Shown here piece after piece: positions 1-11,959 of a stretch of 64,000 nt of DNA (position 1 is the stretch's first letter; each line of letters begins with the position of its first letter). Source of the stretch: Aedes albopictus (Eukaryota; Arthropoda; Insecta; Diptera; Culicidae); assembly GCF_035046485.1 (NCBI RefSeq), contig NC_085137.1, positions 343,594,505 through 343,658,504 of the forward strand, read 5' to 3'. The position numbers and the translations under genes are program-made. Under the pieces are notes generated by a model. It was given only the letters and a program-made list of their open reading frames with translations, did no database searches and had not been told where the DNA came from.

Positions 1-553
1 GAATTTTAACAATGAATAAATATAAAGTTCAAGGGTTTTTCCGCGTTGACATCTAACTAAGGGTTAGATCTTGTGATCTTTTGAATAAAACTGGTCACAA
101 ATATGCACACGCTTTAGAAATTAGCTTTTTTTCGGTGGCATTGCCAATGGTGGTTACATCGACTATGCGAATATGGGCAGTGGAGCAAGTTGTTATAAAT
201 TTCATAAGTTTTTATGTTTGCGCAGAACTTTGAATTTGTAGCGATAACCACATGGTATTTTGGTGGTTTTTTGCTGGCACAAGTGTTAAAGCAAGCAATT
301 TGATTGTAACGATTATTTATCACTCAACGTACTACAATATATTCAAAAAAAAATACTACGTATAATACAGAAAAAAGTATATTTTGTGGAAATGTATCCA
401 TTGAAGATCAAGTAATTTCGAACAACTTTTCCGAAGAAACCATATTTATATCTCATATTCTGATTTATCGACCGTATTCTATTAATAACTAAATCATTTT
501 ATGGCTATATCGGTCTTTTTCTACTCAATGTTTAAGGGAGTAGAAATCAAAGT
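1..553. other. AT-rich stretch, no gene seen
   Basis: AT-rich DNA with short A and T runs. The only open frame (minus, 114-323) is short, lacks recognisable motifs and has no supporting context. I see no repeat with partners elsewhere in the window. Confidence 0.5.
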
Positions 554-945
554 GGATAATGAAATGATAGATATGATATATATTCTCTAGGTTGCGAACA
601 AGTATGAAAATTTTCATATATATGGATAATGAAGTGATAGATATGATAGTATTCGCTAGGTTGCGAACAAGTAGGAAAATTTTCATAGAAGGTGAAATTT
701 AGGCAAGTAGGACATGTATTGAACGAATACATCGATAGAACGTGTGATGAAGACAGAACATACATAGGCAGTCGGGTGCCTGAAACTTTTGCCAGTCTTG
801 GTAAGGTGGTCGTACGGCAGAAGTTTCACGCATTAGATGTATTCGCTCAATACATGGCCTACTTGCCTAAATTTCACCTTCAATGAAAATTTTCATACTT
901 GTTCGCAACCTAGCGAATACTATCATATCTATCATTTCATTATCC
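554..945. repeat. Foldback element with 107-bp arms plus an extra half copy
   Basis: Positions 624-730 and 839-945 are inverted copies of each other, 107 bp each with only a few mismatches (both start or end at GGATAATGAA and meet at GAACGAATAC or its complement). The loop is 108 bp. A third partial copy lies directly before the left arm (554-623) in the same orientation, as if the arm had been tandemly duplicated. This is the shape of a foldback-type MITE. No target-site duplication could be assigned. Small open frames here (547-765, 692-886) are by-products of the palindrome. Confidence 0.85.
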
Positions 946-980
946 TTGGCTAACGCTTATCCTTGAAAAGTTTACCAAAG

Positions 981-2179
981 CCGGAAGCAAAGACAAACAG
1001 ACGTTTCACTCTAACGGGTGGTCACTAAATAACGGGAATGCTTTGAATGTGCTCTTAAAAATATATGATCTTTAAAAATGGCAATCTGAATTTAACTATC
1101 ATAAAGGTTTAACAATGTACGTCCATGGAAAATATAAAATTTAAGAAAGTTGAACGTAGTAATTTGTACAGTATTTTTTTGCAGTGATGTTGGAGCAACT
1201 GCTTTGTACGACTTTTCAGAGTTTACTTTCACGCATTTTCTGCGTCTGTGAAATCGTTGGTCAAAATAAATGGTTTCTCAGCTACCTTTAGCATCTACAC
1301 ACTCAAACAGTAATAAGAAAAAATGGGGATACTGACTTATTTTTTTTTTTTTGCTTTGGTTGTAGCCTTTTCCCGTAAATGACATTTATAGAAATTTCCA
1401 AAAAATGTTATTTTTCTGTATCACCAAAACGTGTCGATGTAATTTGTGCACTGCGGTTCATTGTTGAACTTTTTTTTTGCTATTTTTTTTTATAACGAAC
1501 CATTTACATGTTGTTCAATGTGTAAATGTGATTTGATGTAAATATTTGTTATTTAACAAGGCATTCTATTGATTTATCCAGCCCATGTCACAAAAGAAGA
1601 TTTTATTATGTGAAATGATATCATGCTTATTGGTTTTGCTAGTTTTCCTCTATTTCCTTCAGGATCTGTTTCTTGGGATGCCGAAATGTGGAATTCATTC
1701 AAAACCGGGCGGGTTCTAGTTTTATAATGGTTTACTATTAACTTTTTTTACGGTTGTTTTGAGCAATCAGTAGAGCCGTCCAAGGCGTTTTGGTAGTGCT
1801 TCCTGTTTCAATGTCGTTTTCTGCAGAACAGAATAAGTTGTCACAAAATAAAAAATACGCTGACTTTGTGGATAGATAGACGATGGTTTTGTCTAAAAAA
1901 TGTTTACTCTATGGACGCTTCTATTGTTTTTAATCAGCTGCTAAAAGCATTCCCGTTATTTAGTGGCCACCCGTTACTCACTTCTCATCGTTACCCTTTT
2001 TATCGATTAGTGAAAATATTCACATCGCATCGTTTTTGCTCCTGTGACGTTTGCTCACAACTGCCACCTACTGAGTGGTTTGCGTAACACAGCCTGGTTA
2101 GCATTGGGCGATTAGGTTTTCGTGACGATGATTTTTATCGCAATTTGTTCCAAATGATACGTCTGTTTGTCTGTGCCGG
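981..2179. repeat. Widely spaced inverted arms, possible decayed foldback element
   Basis: Positions 1012-1041 match the reverse complement of 1948-1977 with one mismatch over 30 bp (core GCATTCCCGTTATTTAGTG). A second, outer pair (981-1004 and 2159-2179, core ACGTCTGTTTGTCT) is nested in the correct order. Between the arms the DNA is AT-rich with homopolymer runs and no gene. The nested order suggests one old element of about 1.2 kb that has lost parts of its arms, though two separate insertions cannot be excluded. Confidence 0.5.
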
Positions 2180-3776
2180 AAAGATGCAGAAAGTTCCAAA
2201 AGATGGAAGGAAACAGTTACAAATCTAGTTTTGAGTATCTTCTTCTGATCGGGCTTCATCCGAACTTCTGGAAAATACTGATTTTTCTACGAATTATCTC
2301 CAACACACACAAACACCCCGGCAACCACCGTCAGAGATCCATTCGTCACCGAAACGAATCGCGCGAGACGCGCCGACGACGACGACGACCCTCTGCACAG
2401 CTGACTTAAATGTCACTCCAACAAAGCACACGCAATCTGCTCATGAACTTCCAATCGAAGCCCTGACTGACTGACGACGACAATACCTAACTACCATGCA
2501 GTTCGCGTTTTGATCATCACCATCATCGTCATCTATCCTTTGGGGCAGATCCATCATCACTCGCGCGCGCAAGATCTCTTCCCTCATTTGGATCGGAATC
2601 CATCATAGATTGAACCGGCGCTCTTCATCGCAGCACGACCCATTGTCGCCACCACCACCAGCACCGAAGGTTGAGCGCGATTCATCAGATCGGATTTGGG
2701 GTGGCTTCGGCTTAGACCATTTTTTTGTATGTTCTTATGTGTCGCTTGCATGATTTATCAGGGAACTAGTGTTTGCCATAAATTATATCGGATGGATGCA
2801 AATAGTTTGACACCTGTCGACGGAGAGCGAGGGCAATTATTCAGATTCAGCGGTGATGGTAAGCGAGCGGTCCGTCATCGATGTGCACCGATTTGACGGC
2901 CATGGGTGAGGAAATTTGACATGAATCACACTCATGTGGGTATGTACCTACCGCTCGCGTATGTACCTACGTCTGTGGAGCAGGTCGTCCATTAGGTCGT
3001 TTGGATTATCTTCACCGTGGATGCCTCAGGGCAAATGATGGGTTGGCAAACATTGTTAAAATGAGTGATATTTAATAGCTTTGTGGGAATATAGGTTTAT
3101 TTGAGCTGGAATTGAAAACAAAATGATACATTAAATTGTTATTTTAACAATAATGCATGTTCTTATTAAAATGCCCAATGATAAAAAATGATAGTTTACA
3201 AAATAAAACGAAAGTCGTGAACTTCTATAAACAACATAAATGTTACATAATACGTGCTGATTTCGAGACCGCGTTTCAAAAAATTTAAAGCATAACAGTT
3301 CAATCTTATCTTTGATATCCTCTCTTTAAATTCATTTTATTGATCGTCGATGCTAACAAATATTTTCTTTTCTCATTACAGGTAACGTATCTCTATCGTA
3401 TTGAAACATCTTTTGGTAAGAACTTCAATCAAGATCGAAATCCGTTCCAAAGAAATCCTAAACCAATTCTACGAACAAGAATATCACCTCCCATCAGCCA
3501 GCCTGATGATGATCACTGACAGAGCGACAAATTGGTCACGGTGTGAATTACCCCCGTCACTAATGGTTGTTGCATGCTGGCAAAACATTACTTACTTAAA
3601 CATCGCTCGGCATGCAACACTCTATCTTTGGATCGGGTTTCGACTAAAGCTGAAGCTACTACGTGGGATTGCTGCCGTGTACTGCAAGGAGGTTCTCAAC
3701 TGTGGTTGTTTCAAATGTTGACGATGGTGGAATATTTGTCCACTTAGTTTACGAGTTTTGGTAAGAATAACTTAAA
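2180..3776. other. Low-repeat stretch with GC-rich patch and possible splice-like motifs
   Basis: Roughly 2300-2900 is richer in G and C than its surroundings, with GAC/CGA triplet runs near 2370-2395 and CATCAT/CACCAC runs near 2520-2660. This composition is often seen around insect promoters or 5' untranslated exons. An open frame at 2696-2896 crosses a donor-like GGTAAGC near 2859, and an acceptor-like tract TTCTCATTACAG ends at about 3381. None of these encodes a recognisable domain, so I do not call a gene. The open frame 3401-3721 is also unsupported. Confidence 0.3.
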
Positions 3777-4028
3777 TCAAGCCTAACTTTACCAAACACC
3801 GTATGTAACATATGTAAACACAAAAGAGATTTCCACATGAGGTGCTGAATTTCGTTAAGGACTACTTGTATCACTCACATTTGGGGATGTTTTGTGAAAA
3901 AATACCCGGATTTTTCATCTTTCTGAACTGCTCAATGTATGAGTTGCTATGGGAACAGCGAACTTCCCCTTCGATTTTGTCCGTTCGTGGATTTGGTTAG
4001 ATACGGTGTTTGGTAAAGTTAGGCTTGA
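3777..4028. mobile_element. MITE with perfect 27-bp terminal inverted repeats
   Basis: The left end TCAAGCCTAACTTTACC and the right end GGTAAAGTTAGGCTTGA are exact reverse complements over 27 bp. The element is 252 bp, has no coding capacity and shows a simple two-ended structure. Superfamily is not assigned because no clear target duplication flanks it. Confidence 0.85.
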
Positions 4029-4812
4029 AATATAATGTTCCACAATGGTTTAGATTTGGAAATCCAGTAAAGGTATACTTGAAGGAACTCCTGAATCAGT
4101 GTTGAAATTTTGAAGGATATTTTTAAAAGAAGTAAGTTTTTCCTAGTGAAATATTTGGAACAAATTCTGTAAAAATTTCCTGAAAATTTTCCGCGGATAT
4201 TCTTGTAAGGACTCTCACGTTAGGGAACAAAAAAAAAACCTGGAAATACCAGATAAAATGCTTAAGGGAATCAGAGCAAGAGAAAGAGCAAGATCTTTTT
4301 TAAAGAAATGCTCACAAAAATCTCAGAAGGATGTTTTGAATAAGAATACCCGAAGAAATTCCAATTGAATCCCGATTATAAATTTTCAATGGACGTCTTA
4401 GAAAAAGGTCTGAAGAAATTCTAGATAAACTTTTTAATTGATTTCAAAAGGAATACCTTGAGGAATCTTAAAAAAAAAACTTGAAGGAAGCCCTAGAGCA
4501 AGTTTTGGCGGGATTATTGGCAGAATTCCTTGGAAAATCTTGAGGAAACGCCATATTTTTATATTTTTTTATAGGAAAAATCGTGTAAAAACAATGAATA
4601 TATTCTTAAAATTGGAGAAACGATGAAACCCGATGAAAATTATTTTTGAAGGAGAATATATGAAGGCATTCATAATAGATTTCTTGAAGAAATCCTTAAA
4701 AGAATTCTATTTTATTTCTTGGAGATATTCCTACCCAAGTAGAAACTCCTGAACCAAAAACAAACAACACATGAAAAAATGTTAGTTAAAATCCTTTTAG
4801 AAATTTCAAAAT
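4029..4812. repeat. Degenerate GAATTC-type dyad repeats, purine-rich strand
   Basis: The tract consists of imperfect repeats of GAAATTC/GAATCC words separated by short A-rich spacers, a pattern that recurs throughout the window. It grades into the minisatellite that starts at about 4813. No gene seen. Confidence 0.55.
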
Positions 4813-5182
4813 CAATCCTCTCGGGATTCTGTAGAGAATCTTCTCAGGTATCTTTAGATAATCCTCTCAGGACTCTGTAGAAAATCTTCTTCGGATTCTG
4901 TAAAAATCCTATCAAGATTCTGAAGAAAAACTTCTACGAGTCTGTCTATAATCCTCTCAGGATTCTGTCGAGAATCCTGTTGGGATTCTGTCAAAAATCA
5001 TCTCAGGATTCTGAGAAAATTTTCTCAGGATCAGGAACCTGAGAAAATCCTTTCTGGATTCTGAGAAAATTCTCTCAGGATTCAGAGAGAATCCTCGCAA
5101 CATTCTGAGAGAATCCTGTCAAAATTCTGGGAGAATTCTCTCAAGATTCTGAGATAATTCTTTTAGGATTCTGTAGAGAATC
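4813..5182. repeat. Diverged left edge of the 23-bp minisatellite
   Basis: Repeated GGATTCTGTAGAGAATCC and GGATTCTGAGAAAAT words appear at a spacing near 20-24 bp, with many substitutions and small indels. They become steadily more regular toward 5183. The edge of a tandem array is expected to be less homogenised than its centre. Confidence 0.85.
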
Positions 5183-8100
5183 CTTTCAGGATTCTGTGGA
5201 GAATCCTTTCAGGATTCTGTGGAGAATCCTTTCAGGATTCTGTGGAGAATCCTTTCAGGATTCTGTGGAGAATCCTTTCAGGATTCTGTGGAGAATCCTT
5301 TCAGGATTCTGTGGAGAATCCTTTCAGGATTCTGTGGAGAATCCTTTCAGGATTCTGTGGAGAATCCTTTCAGGATTCTGTGGAGAATCCTTTCAGGATT
5401 CTGTGGAGAATCCTTTCAGGATTCTGTGGAGAATCCTTTTATGATTCTGTGGAGAATCCTTTCAGGATTCTGTGGAGAATCCTTTCAGGATTCTGTGGAG
5501 AATCCTTTCAGGATTCTGTGGAGAATCCTTTCAGGATTCTGTGGAGAATCCTTTCAGGATTCTGTGGAGAATCCTTTCAGGATTCTGTGGAGAATCCTTT
5601 CAGGATTCTGTGGAGAATCCTTTCAGGATTCTGTGGAGAATCCTTTCAGGATTCTGTGGAGAATCCTTCCAGGATTCTGTGGAGAATCCTTTCAGGATTC
5701 TGTGGAGAATCCTTTCAGGAGTCTGTGGAGAATCCTTTCAGGATTCTGTGGAGAATACTTTCAGGATTCTGTGGAGAATCCTTTCAGGATTCTGTGGAGA
5801 ATCCTTTCAGGATTCTGTGGAGAATCCTTTCAGGATTCTGTGGAGAATCCTTTCAGGATTCTGTGGAGAATCCTTTCAGGATTCTGTGGAGAATCCTTTC
5901 AGAATTCTGTGGAGAATCCTTTCAGGATTTTGTGGAGAATCCTTTCAGGATTCTGTGGAGAATCCTTTCAGGATTATGTGGAGAATCCTTTCAGGATTAT
6001 GTGGAGAATCCTTTCAGGATTCTGTGGAGAATCCTTTTAGGATTCTGTGGAGAATCCTTTCAGGATTCTGTGGAGAATCCTTTCAGGATTCTGTGGAGAA
6101 TCCTTTCAGGATTCTGTGGAGAATCCTTTCAGGATTCTGTGGAGAATCCTTTCAGGATTCTGTGGAGAATCCTTTCAGGATTCTGTGGAGAATCCTTTCA
6201 GGATTCTGTGGAGAATCCTTTCAGGATTCTGTGGAGAATCCTTTCAGGATTCTGTGGAGAATCCTTTCAGGATTCTGTGGAGAATCCTTTCAGGATTCTG
6301 TGGAGAATCCTTTCAGGATTCTGTGGAGAATCCTTTCAGGATTCTGTGGAGAATCCTTTCAGGATTCTGTGGAGAATCCTTTCAGGATTCTGTGGAGAAT
6401 CCTTTCAGGATTCTGTGGAGAATCCTTTCAGGATTCTGTGGAGAATCCTTTCAGGATTCTGTGGAGAATCCTTTCAGGATTCTGTGGAGAATCCTTTCAG
6501 GATTCTGTGGAGAATCCTTTCAGGATTCTGTGGAGAATCCTTTCAGGATTCTGTGGAGAATCCTTTCAGGATTCTGTGGAGAATCCTTTCAGGATTCTGT
6601 GGAGAATCCTTTCAGGATTCTGTGGAGAATCCTTTCAGGATTCTGTGGAGAATCCTTTCAGGATTCTGTGGAGAATCCTTTCAGGATTCTGTGGAGAATC
6701 CTTTCAGGATTCTGTGGAGAATCCTTTCAGGATTCTGTGGAGAATCCTTTCAGGATTCTGTGGAGAATCCTTTCAGGATTCTGTGGAGAATCCTTTCAGG
6801 ATTCTGTGGAGAATCCTTTCAGGATTCTGTGGAGAATCCTTTCAGGATTCTGTGGAGAATCCTTTCAGGATTCTGTGGAGAATCCTTTCAGGATTCTGTG
6901 GAGAATCCTTTCAGGATTCTGTGGAGAATCCTTTCAGGATTCTGTGGAGAATCCTTTCAGGATTCTGTGGAGAATCCTTTCAGGATTCTGTGGAGAATCC
7001 TTTCAGGATTCTGTGGAGAATCCTTTCAGGATTCTGTGGAGAATCCTTTCAGGATTCTGTGGAGAATCCTTTCAGGATTCTGTGGAGAATCCTTTCAGGA
7101 TTCTGTGGAGAATCCTTTCAGGATTCTGTGGAGAATCCTTTCAGGATTCTGTGGAGAATCCTTTCAGGATTCTGTGGAGAATCCTTTCAGGATTCTGTGG
7201 AGAATCCTTTCAGGATTCTGTGGAGAATCCTTTCAGGATTCTGTGGAGAATCCTTTCAGGATTCTGTGGAGAATCCTTTCAGGATTCTGTGGAGAATCCT
7301 TTCAGGATTCTGTGGAGAATCCTTTCAGGATTCTGTGGAGAATCCTTTCAGGATTCTGTGGAGAATCCTTTCAGGATTCTGTGGAGAATCCTTTCAGGAT
7401 TCTGTGGAGAATCCTTTCAGGATTCTGTGGAGAATCCTTTCAGGATTCTGTGGAGAATCCTTTCAGGATTCTGTGGAGAATCCTTTCAGGATTCTGTGGA
7501 GAATCCTTTCAGGATTCTGTGGAGAATCCTTTCAGGATTCTGTGGAGAATCCTTTCAGGATTCTGTGGAGAATCCTTTCAGGATTCTGTGGAGAATCCTT
7601 TCAGGATTCTGTGGAGAATCCTTTCAGGATTCTGTGGAGAATCCTTTCAGGATTCTGTGGAGAATCCTTTCAGGATTCTGTGGAGAATCCTTTCAGGATT
7701 CTGTGGAGAATCCTTTCAGGATTCTGTGGAGAATCCTTTCAGGATTCTGTGCAGAATCCTTTCAGGATTCTGTGGAGAATCCTTTCAGGATTCTGTGGAG
7801 AATCCTTTCAGGATTCTGTGGAGAATCCTTTCAGGATTCTGTGGAGAATCCTTTCAGGATTCTGTGGAGAATCCTTTCAGGATTCTGTGGAGAATCCTTT
7901 CAGGATTCTGTGGAGAATCCTTTCAGGATTCTGTGGAGAATCCTTTCAGGATTCTGTGGAGAATCCTTTCAGGATTCTGTGGAGAATCCTTTCAGGATTC
8001 TGTGGAGAATCCTTTCAGGATTCTGTGGAGAATCCTTTCAGGATTCTGTGGAGAATCCTTTCAGGATTCTGTGGAGAATCCTTTCAGGATTCTGTGGAGA

Positions 8101-9392
8101 ATCCTTTCAGGATTCTGTGGAGAATCCTTTCAGGATTCTGTGGAGAATCCTTTCAGGATTCTGTGGAGAATCCTTTCAGGATTCTGTGGAGAATCCTTTC
8201 AGGATTCTGTGGAGAATCCTTTCAGGATTCTGTGGAGAATCCTTTCAGGATTCTGTGGAGAATCCTTTCAGGATTCTGTGGAGAATCCTTTCAGGATTCT
8301 GTGGAGAATCCTTTCAGGATTCTGTGGAGAATCCTTTCAGGATTCTGTGGAGAATCCTTTCAGGATTCTGTGGAGAATCCTTTCAGGATTCTGTGGAGAA
8401 TCCTTTCAGGATTCTGTGGAGAATCCTTTCAGGATTCTGTGGAGAATCCTTTCAGGATTCTGTGGAGAATCCTTTCAGGATTCTGTGGAGAATCCTTTCA
8501 GGATTCTGTGGAGAATCCTTTCAGGATTCTGTGGAGAATCCTTTCAGGATTCTGTGGAGAATCCTTTCAGGATTCTGTGGAGAATCCTTTCAGGATTCTG
8601 TGCAGAATCCTTTCAGAATTCTGTGGAGAATCCTTTCAGGATTCTGTGGAGAATCCTTTCGGGATTCTGTGGAGAATCCTTTCAGGATTCTGTGGAGAAT
8701 CCTTTCAGGATTCTGTGGAGAATCCTTTCAGGATTCCATGGAGAATCCTTTCAGGACTCCGTGGAGAATCCTTTCAGGATTCTGTGCAGAATCCTTTCAG
8801 GATTCTGTGCAGAATCCTTTCAGGATTCTGTGGAGAATCCTTTCAGGATTCTGTGGAGAATCCTTTCTGGATTCTGTCCAGAATCCTTTCAAGATTCTGT
8901 CCAGAATCCTTTCAAGATTCTGTCCAGAATCCTTTCAGGATTCTGTGCAGAATCCTTTCAGGATTCTGTGGAGAATCCTTTCAGGATTCTGTGGAGAATC
9001 CTTTCAGGATTCTGTGGAGAATCCTTTCAGGATTCTGTGGAGAATCCTTTCAGGATTCTGTGGAGAATCCTTTCAGGATTCTGTGGAGAATCCTTTCAGG
9101 ATTCTGTGGAGAATCCTTTCAGGATTCTGTGGAGAATCCTTTCAGGATTCTGTGGAGAATCCTTTCAGGATTCTGTGGAGAATCCTTTCAGGATTCTGTG
9201 GAGAATCCTTTCAGGATTCTGTGGAGAATCCTTTCAGGATTCTGTGGAGAATCCTTTCAGGATTCTGTGGAGAATCCTTTCAGGATTCTGTGGAGAATCC
9301 TTTCAGGATTCTGTGGAGAATCCTTTCAGGATTCTGTGGAGAATCCTTTCAGGATTCTGTGGAGAATCCTTTCAGGATTCTGTGGAGAATCC
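5183..9392. repeat. Homogeneous 23-bp minisatellite core, about 183 units
   Basis: The unit is TTTCA followed by GGATTCT-GTGG-AGAATCC. The two 7-bp segments are perfect reverse complements around a GTGG loop, so every monomer is a potential hairpin on either strand. Across 4.2 kb most units are identical; scattered single-base variants cluster at 5430-6050 and 8590-8960. Because 23 is not a multiple of three and the unit has no plus-strand stop in any phase, all three forward frames stay open for more than 1,100 codons (for example 5242-9456, 1,404 codons). All give the same 23-residue periodic peptide, beginning MENPFRILWRILSG. These are not genes: the minus strand is closed by TGA in every frame. 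Confidence 0.97.
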
Positions 9393-9812
9393 TCCCAGGA
9401 TTCTGTGGGGAATCCTCCCAGGATGTTGTGGAGAATCCTCCCAGGATTCTGAATAGAATCCTCCCAGGATTCTGAATAGAATCCTCCCAGGATTCTGAAT
9501 AGAATCCTCCCAGGATTCTGAATAGAATCCTCCCGGGATTCTGAATAGAATCTTCCCAGGATTCTGAATAGAATCTTCCCAGGATTCTGAATAGAATCCT
9601 CCCAGGATTCTGAATAGAATCCTCCCAGGATTCTGAAGAGAATCCTCTCCCAGGATTCTGAAGAGAATCCTCCCAGGATTCTGAAGAGAATCCCCCCAGG
9701 ATTCTGTAGAGAATCCTCCCAGGATTCTGTAGAGAATTCTCCCAGGATTTTGTAGAGTCCTTTCAGGATTCTGAAGAGAATCCTTCCAGGATTCTGTAGA
9801 GCGTTCTCTGAA
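9393..9812. repeat. Right edge of the minisatellite, second monomer subtype
   Basis: Period remains about 23 bp but the unit changes to CCCAGGATTCTGAATAGAATCC (loop GAAT and spacer TCCCA) and then to GAAGAGAATCC and GTAGAGAATCC forms. The two hairpin arms GGATTCT and AGAATCC are kept while loop and spacer differ. The array ends near 9812. Confidence 0.9.
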
Positions 9813-11959
9813 AACAGTTGTATTATAACATTATTTATACTTTAGCTTTAAAATCTAATTAGTTTGAGACACACAGCCTAATGGTCTGCCCATTCTTGGA
9901 CAACCTCGTGCTAATGGTGCGATACCAACAGCTGGTCCACGGTCCAAAGTTTCGGAACCCATGGCCTAAATCTGATTCTGCTTCTGCCGCTGCTTCTGCT
10001 GCCGTTGCTGCCAGTGCCAGTGCCATCTCAATAATAATCGACAAAGGTTACGCCTGGAGCTCTGATTGAACTATGGAAATGGTACATGATCTGCTGCTGC
10101 GTTGCGTTGGTTCAAGAAATTTGCCTTCCCATCCCACACCACACCATTTGGAACTGGCGGGCGACCGACCCATCACCATCATCATCAGCAGCAGCAGCAT
10201 CATTGTTACACCCGTGCAGCCAGCTGTCTCAGAGCCCCGGTCGGCGAAATATGAATCGTGTTTTGGGGCGGTACTTTCGTGCAATCGTGTCCCCGCACTA
10301 CCTCAGATGCCTCCCCAAAGAAGAAGGGTCGATTTCAGAACCCTGTAGCAGGCAGCAGCTTCAGTAAGTGTTAAAGTGCAACTGCAAACAAGTGTAGTGC
10401 CTACCGAGTGGCGTGCTCCACTCGATAGTGTGGGGCACTTTGGCATTGAAAGATTAATTCATCTCGCTCCGGTGAATATAAAAATGCGGATTTTCTCACG
10501 TCTCCCACCTCGGTTGCGTTCTTGGGTGTTGGAGACGGTGCGCGGTGGGTTGATTCTGGCTTCTATTACAAATAGGGGAGCGTCCTCTCGAGAGCAGTAG
10601 TGCTGGATTCCGGTGAACACCAGCCGATGAGATCAGACAGTTAAATTAATTACAATTTGTTGTTATTTCGATTGTCAATTTGTAAGATTCTTTTGTGAGC
10701 AGCTTACGTTTCAATTGTTGTAGAACGTTGCTTCCATGTCCAACAGAAGAAGAGGTGGGTGTGGGTAGGTATTTATATGCGGGGAAGCAATTCTTCAGTT
10801 TTCTTTGACACAATCTCCCCAGAGAGGCAACCCGGTTGACGTCGCTTTTAAAAAGAAATGTTCCTTTCTACCGTCGTGCCGTATCGGGAAAGTATGAAAA
10901 ATGAGGGAAATAAATTGCTCCCAGATCGATTACTCTTCAATATTTTGACACATTTTTCTTTTCCGCTGTATCCCTGCCAGTTTGCTGGTTTCCATCTTGG
11001 AGTCCGAATGAGACGACTTCCGCTTCGACAGTCTGCACAACTTTTGCTGCGGGGTCTGGTTGACAGCTGAGCTTGGGCCAATGCTGCTTCTCCGGTCGTG
11101 ATTGATCTTGTCATCACCGGGAACCGCTTTACTGCTTCTGGCAGAGTCGTTTGTCAGCCCGTCAGCGGAGAAGACTTGCTTTCAAAGAAAGGATTTTCTT
11201 GAATCACACGTGTGAGTTTCATACCAGCAGCGTCAATTTCAGACGTAGTCTTTATACAGTGATAGCTATCGGTACCATGGACTTAAAGTCTATGTCAACT
11301 CATAAATTAAAAATTTACTTCTCTAGGATGTGAAACGCTGGTTTTCAATCCTTGAAACGAAACAAAGCTTTAACTAATCTAAAATTCAATAGAGAATACG
11401 ATGGTATTCAAAAAACCCGATTTAATCCACCTATGGTGAACAGAACCCTTCTTACACTTATTAATATTATTGTTGTATTATTTGTATTTAACATATTTGT
11501 TTTGTGTAATTTACCAAAAGTTCTAGAAAATATTGTGGATTTGGCATCTAGTGGATTGGTTTCCAAAATAGCATCATGGACCATGGACTAAACTACCAGA
11601 AATGCCAGACACTTCCTAGAGTCTTGTATGGAATGTTTAAAAAATCAGTCAATTAAATTAGCTCCGAAGTACTTGGTATTCATGGTTATGGTGTAAAAAC
11701 GACAAAAATGATATATCTACTAAGTTAATCAGTTTTGGCATTAGCTAGTTATTTTGGCTGTCTGGTTCTTCAAAGCTTTCATTGAACATATTGTTAGTTT
11801 CCATAAAATTCCTGTGTATTTGTAATTTGTTATTTATAATTTTGTTGAAAACAATAACCTGCTAGTATACACTTTGTATGAGGTCAGCATCTTTTATTTA
11901 AAAATAGACTGGTCAAAAACAAATGCAAGATAACAAGTGAATATAATAAAAAAAAAAGA
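9813..11959. other. Low-repeat stretch, no supported gene
   Basis: About 2.1 kb with little internal repetition. 9960-10230 has CTG/GCC/CAG triplet runs and CATCATCATCAG, giving overlapping open frames on both strands (9859-10367) with low-complexity residues only. A donor-like CAGTAAGTG occurs at about 10362. Open frames at 10376-10600, 10848-11117 and 11352-11591 show no recognisable motif. Composition around 9900-11200 is less AT-rich than neighbours, so an untranslated exon or regulatory DNA is possible, but nothing proves it. Confidence 0.3.

Noticed and set aside
5183..9392. CRISPR array
   Set aside because: Palindromic repeats are present but there are no unique spacers; the 5-bp spacer is part of the repeat, and the genome is eukaryotic.
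5219..9475. Four long overlapping open frames (82 to 1,404 codons) encoding MENPFRILWRILSG-type repeats
   Set aside because: They are the same 23-bp tandem repeat read in three phases. No stop can occur in the unit, there is no non-repeat coding sequence, and frames differ by exactly one repeat.
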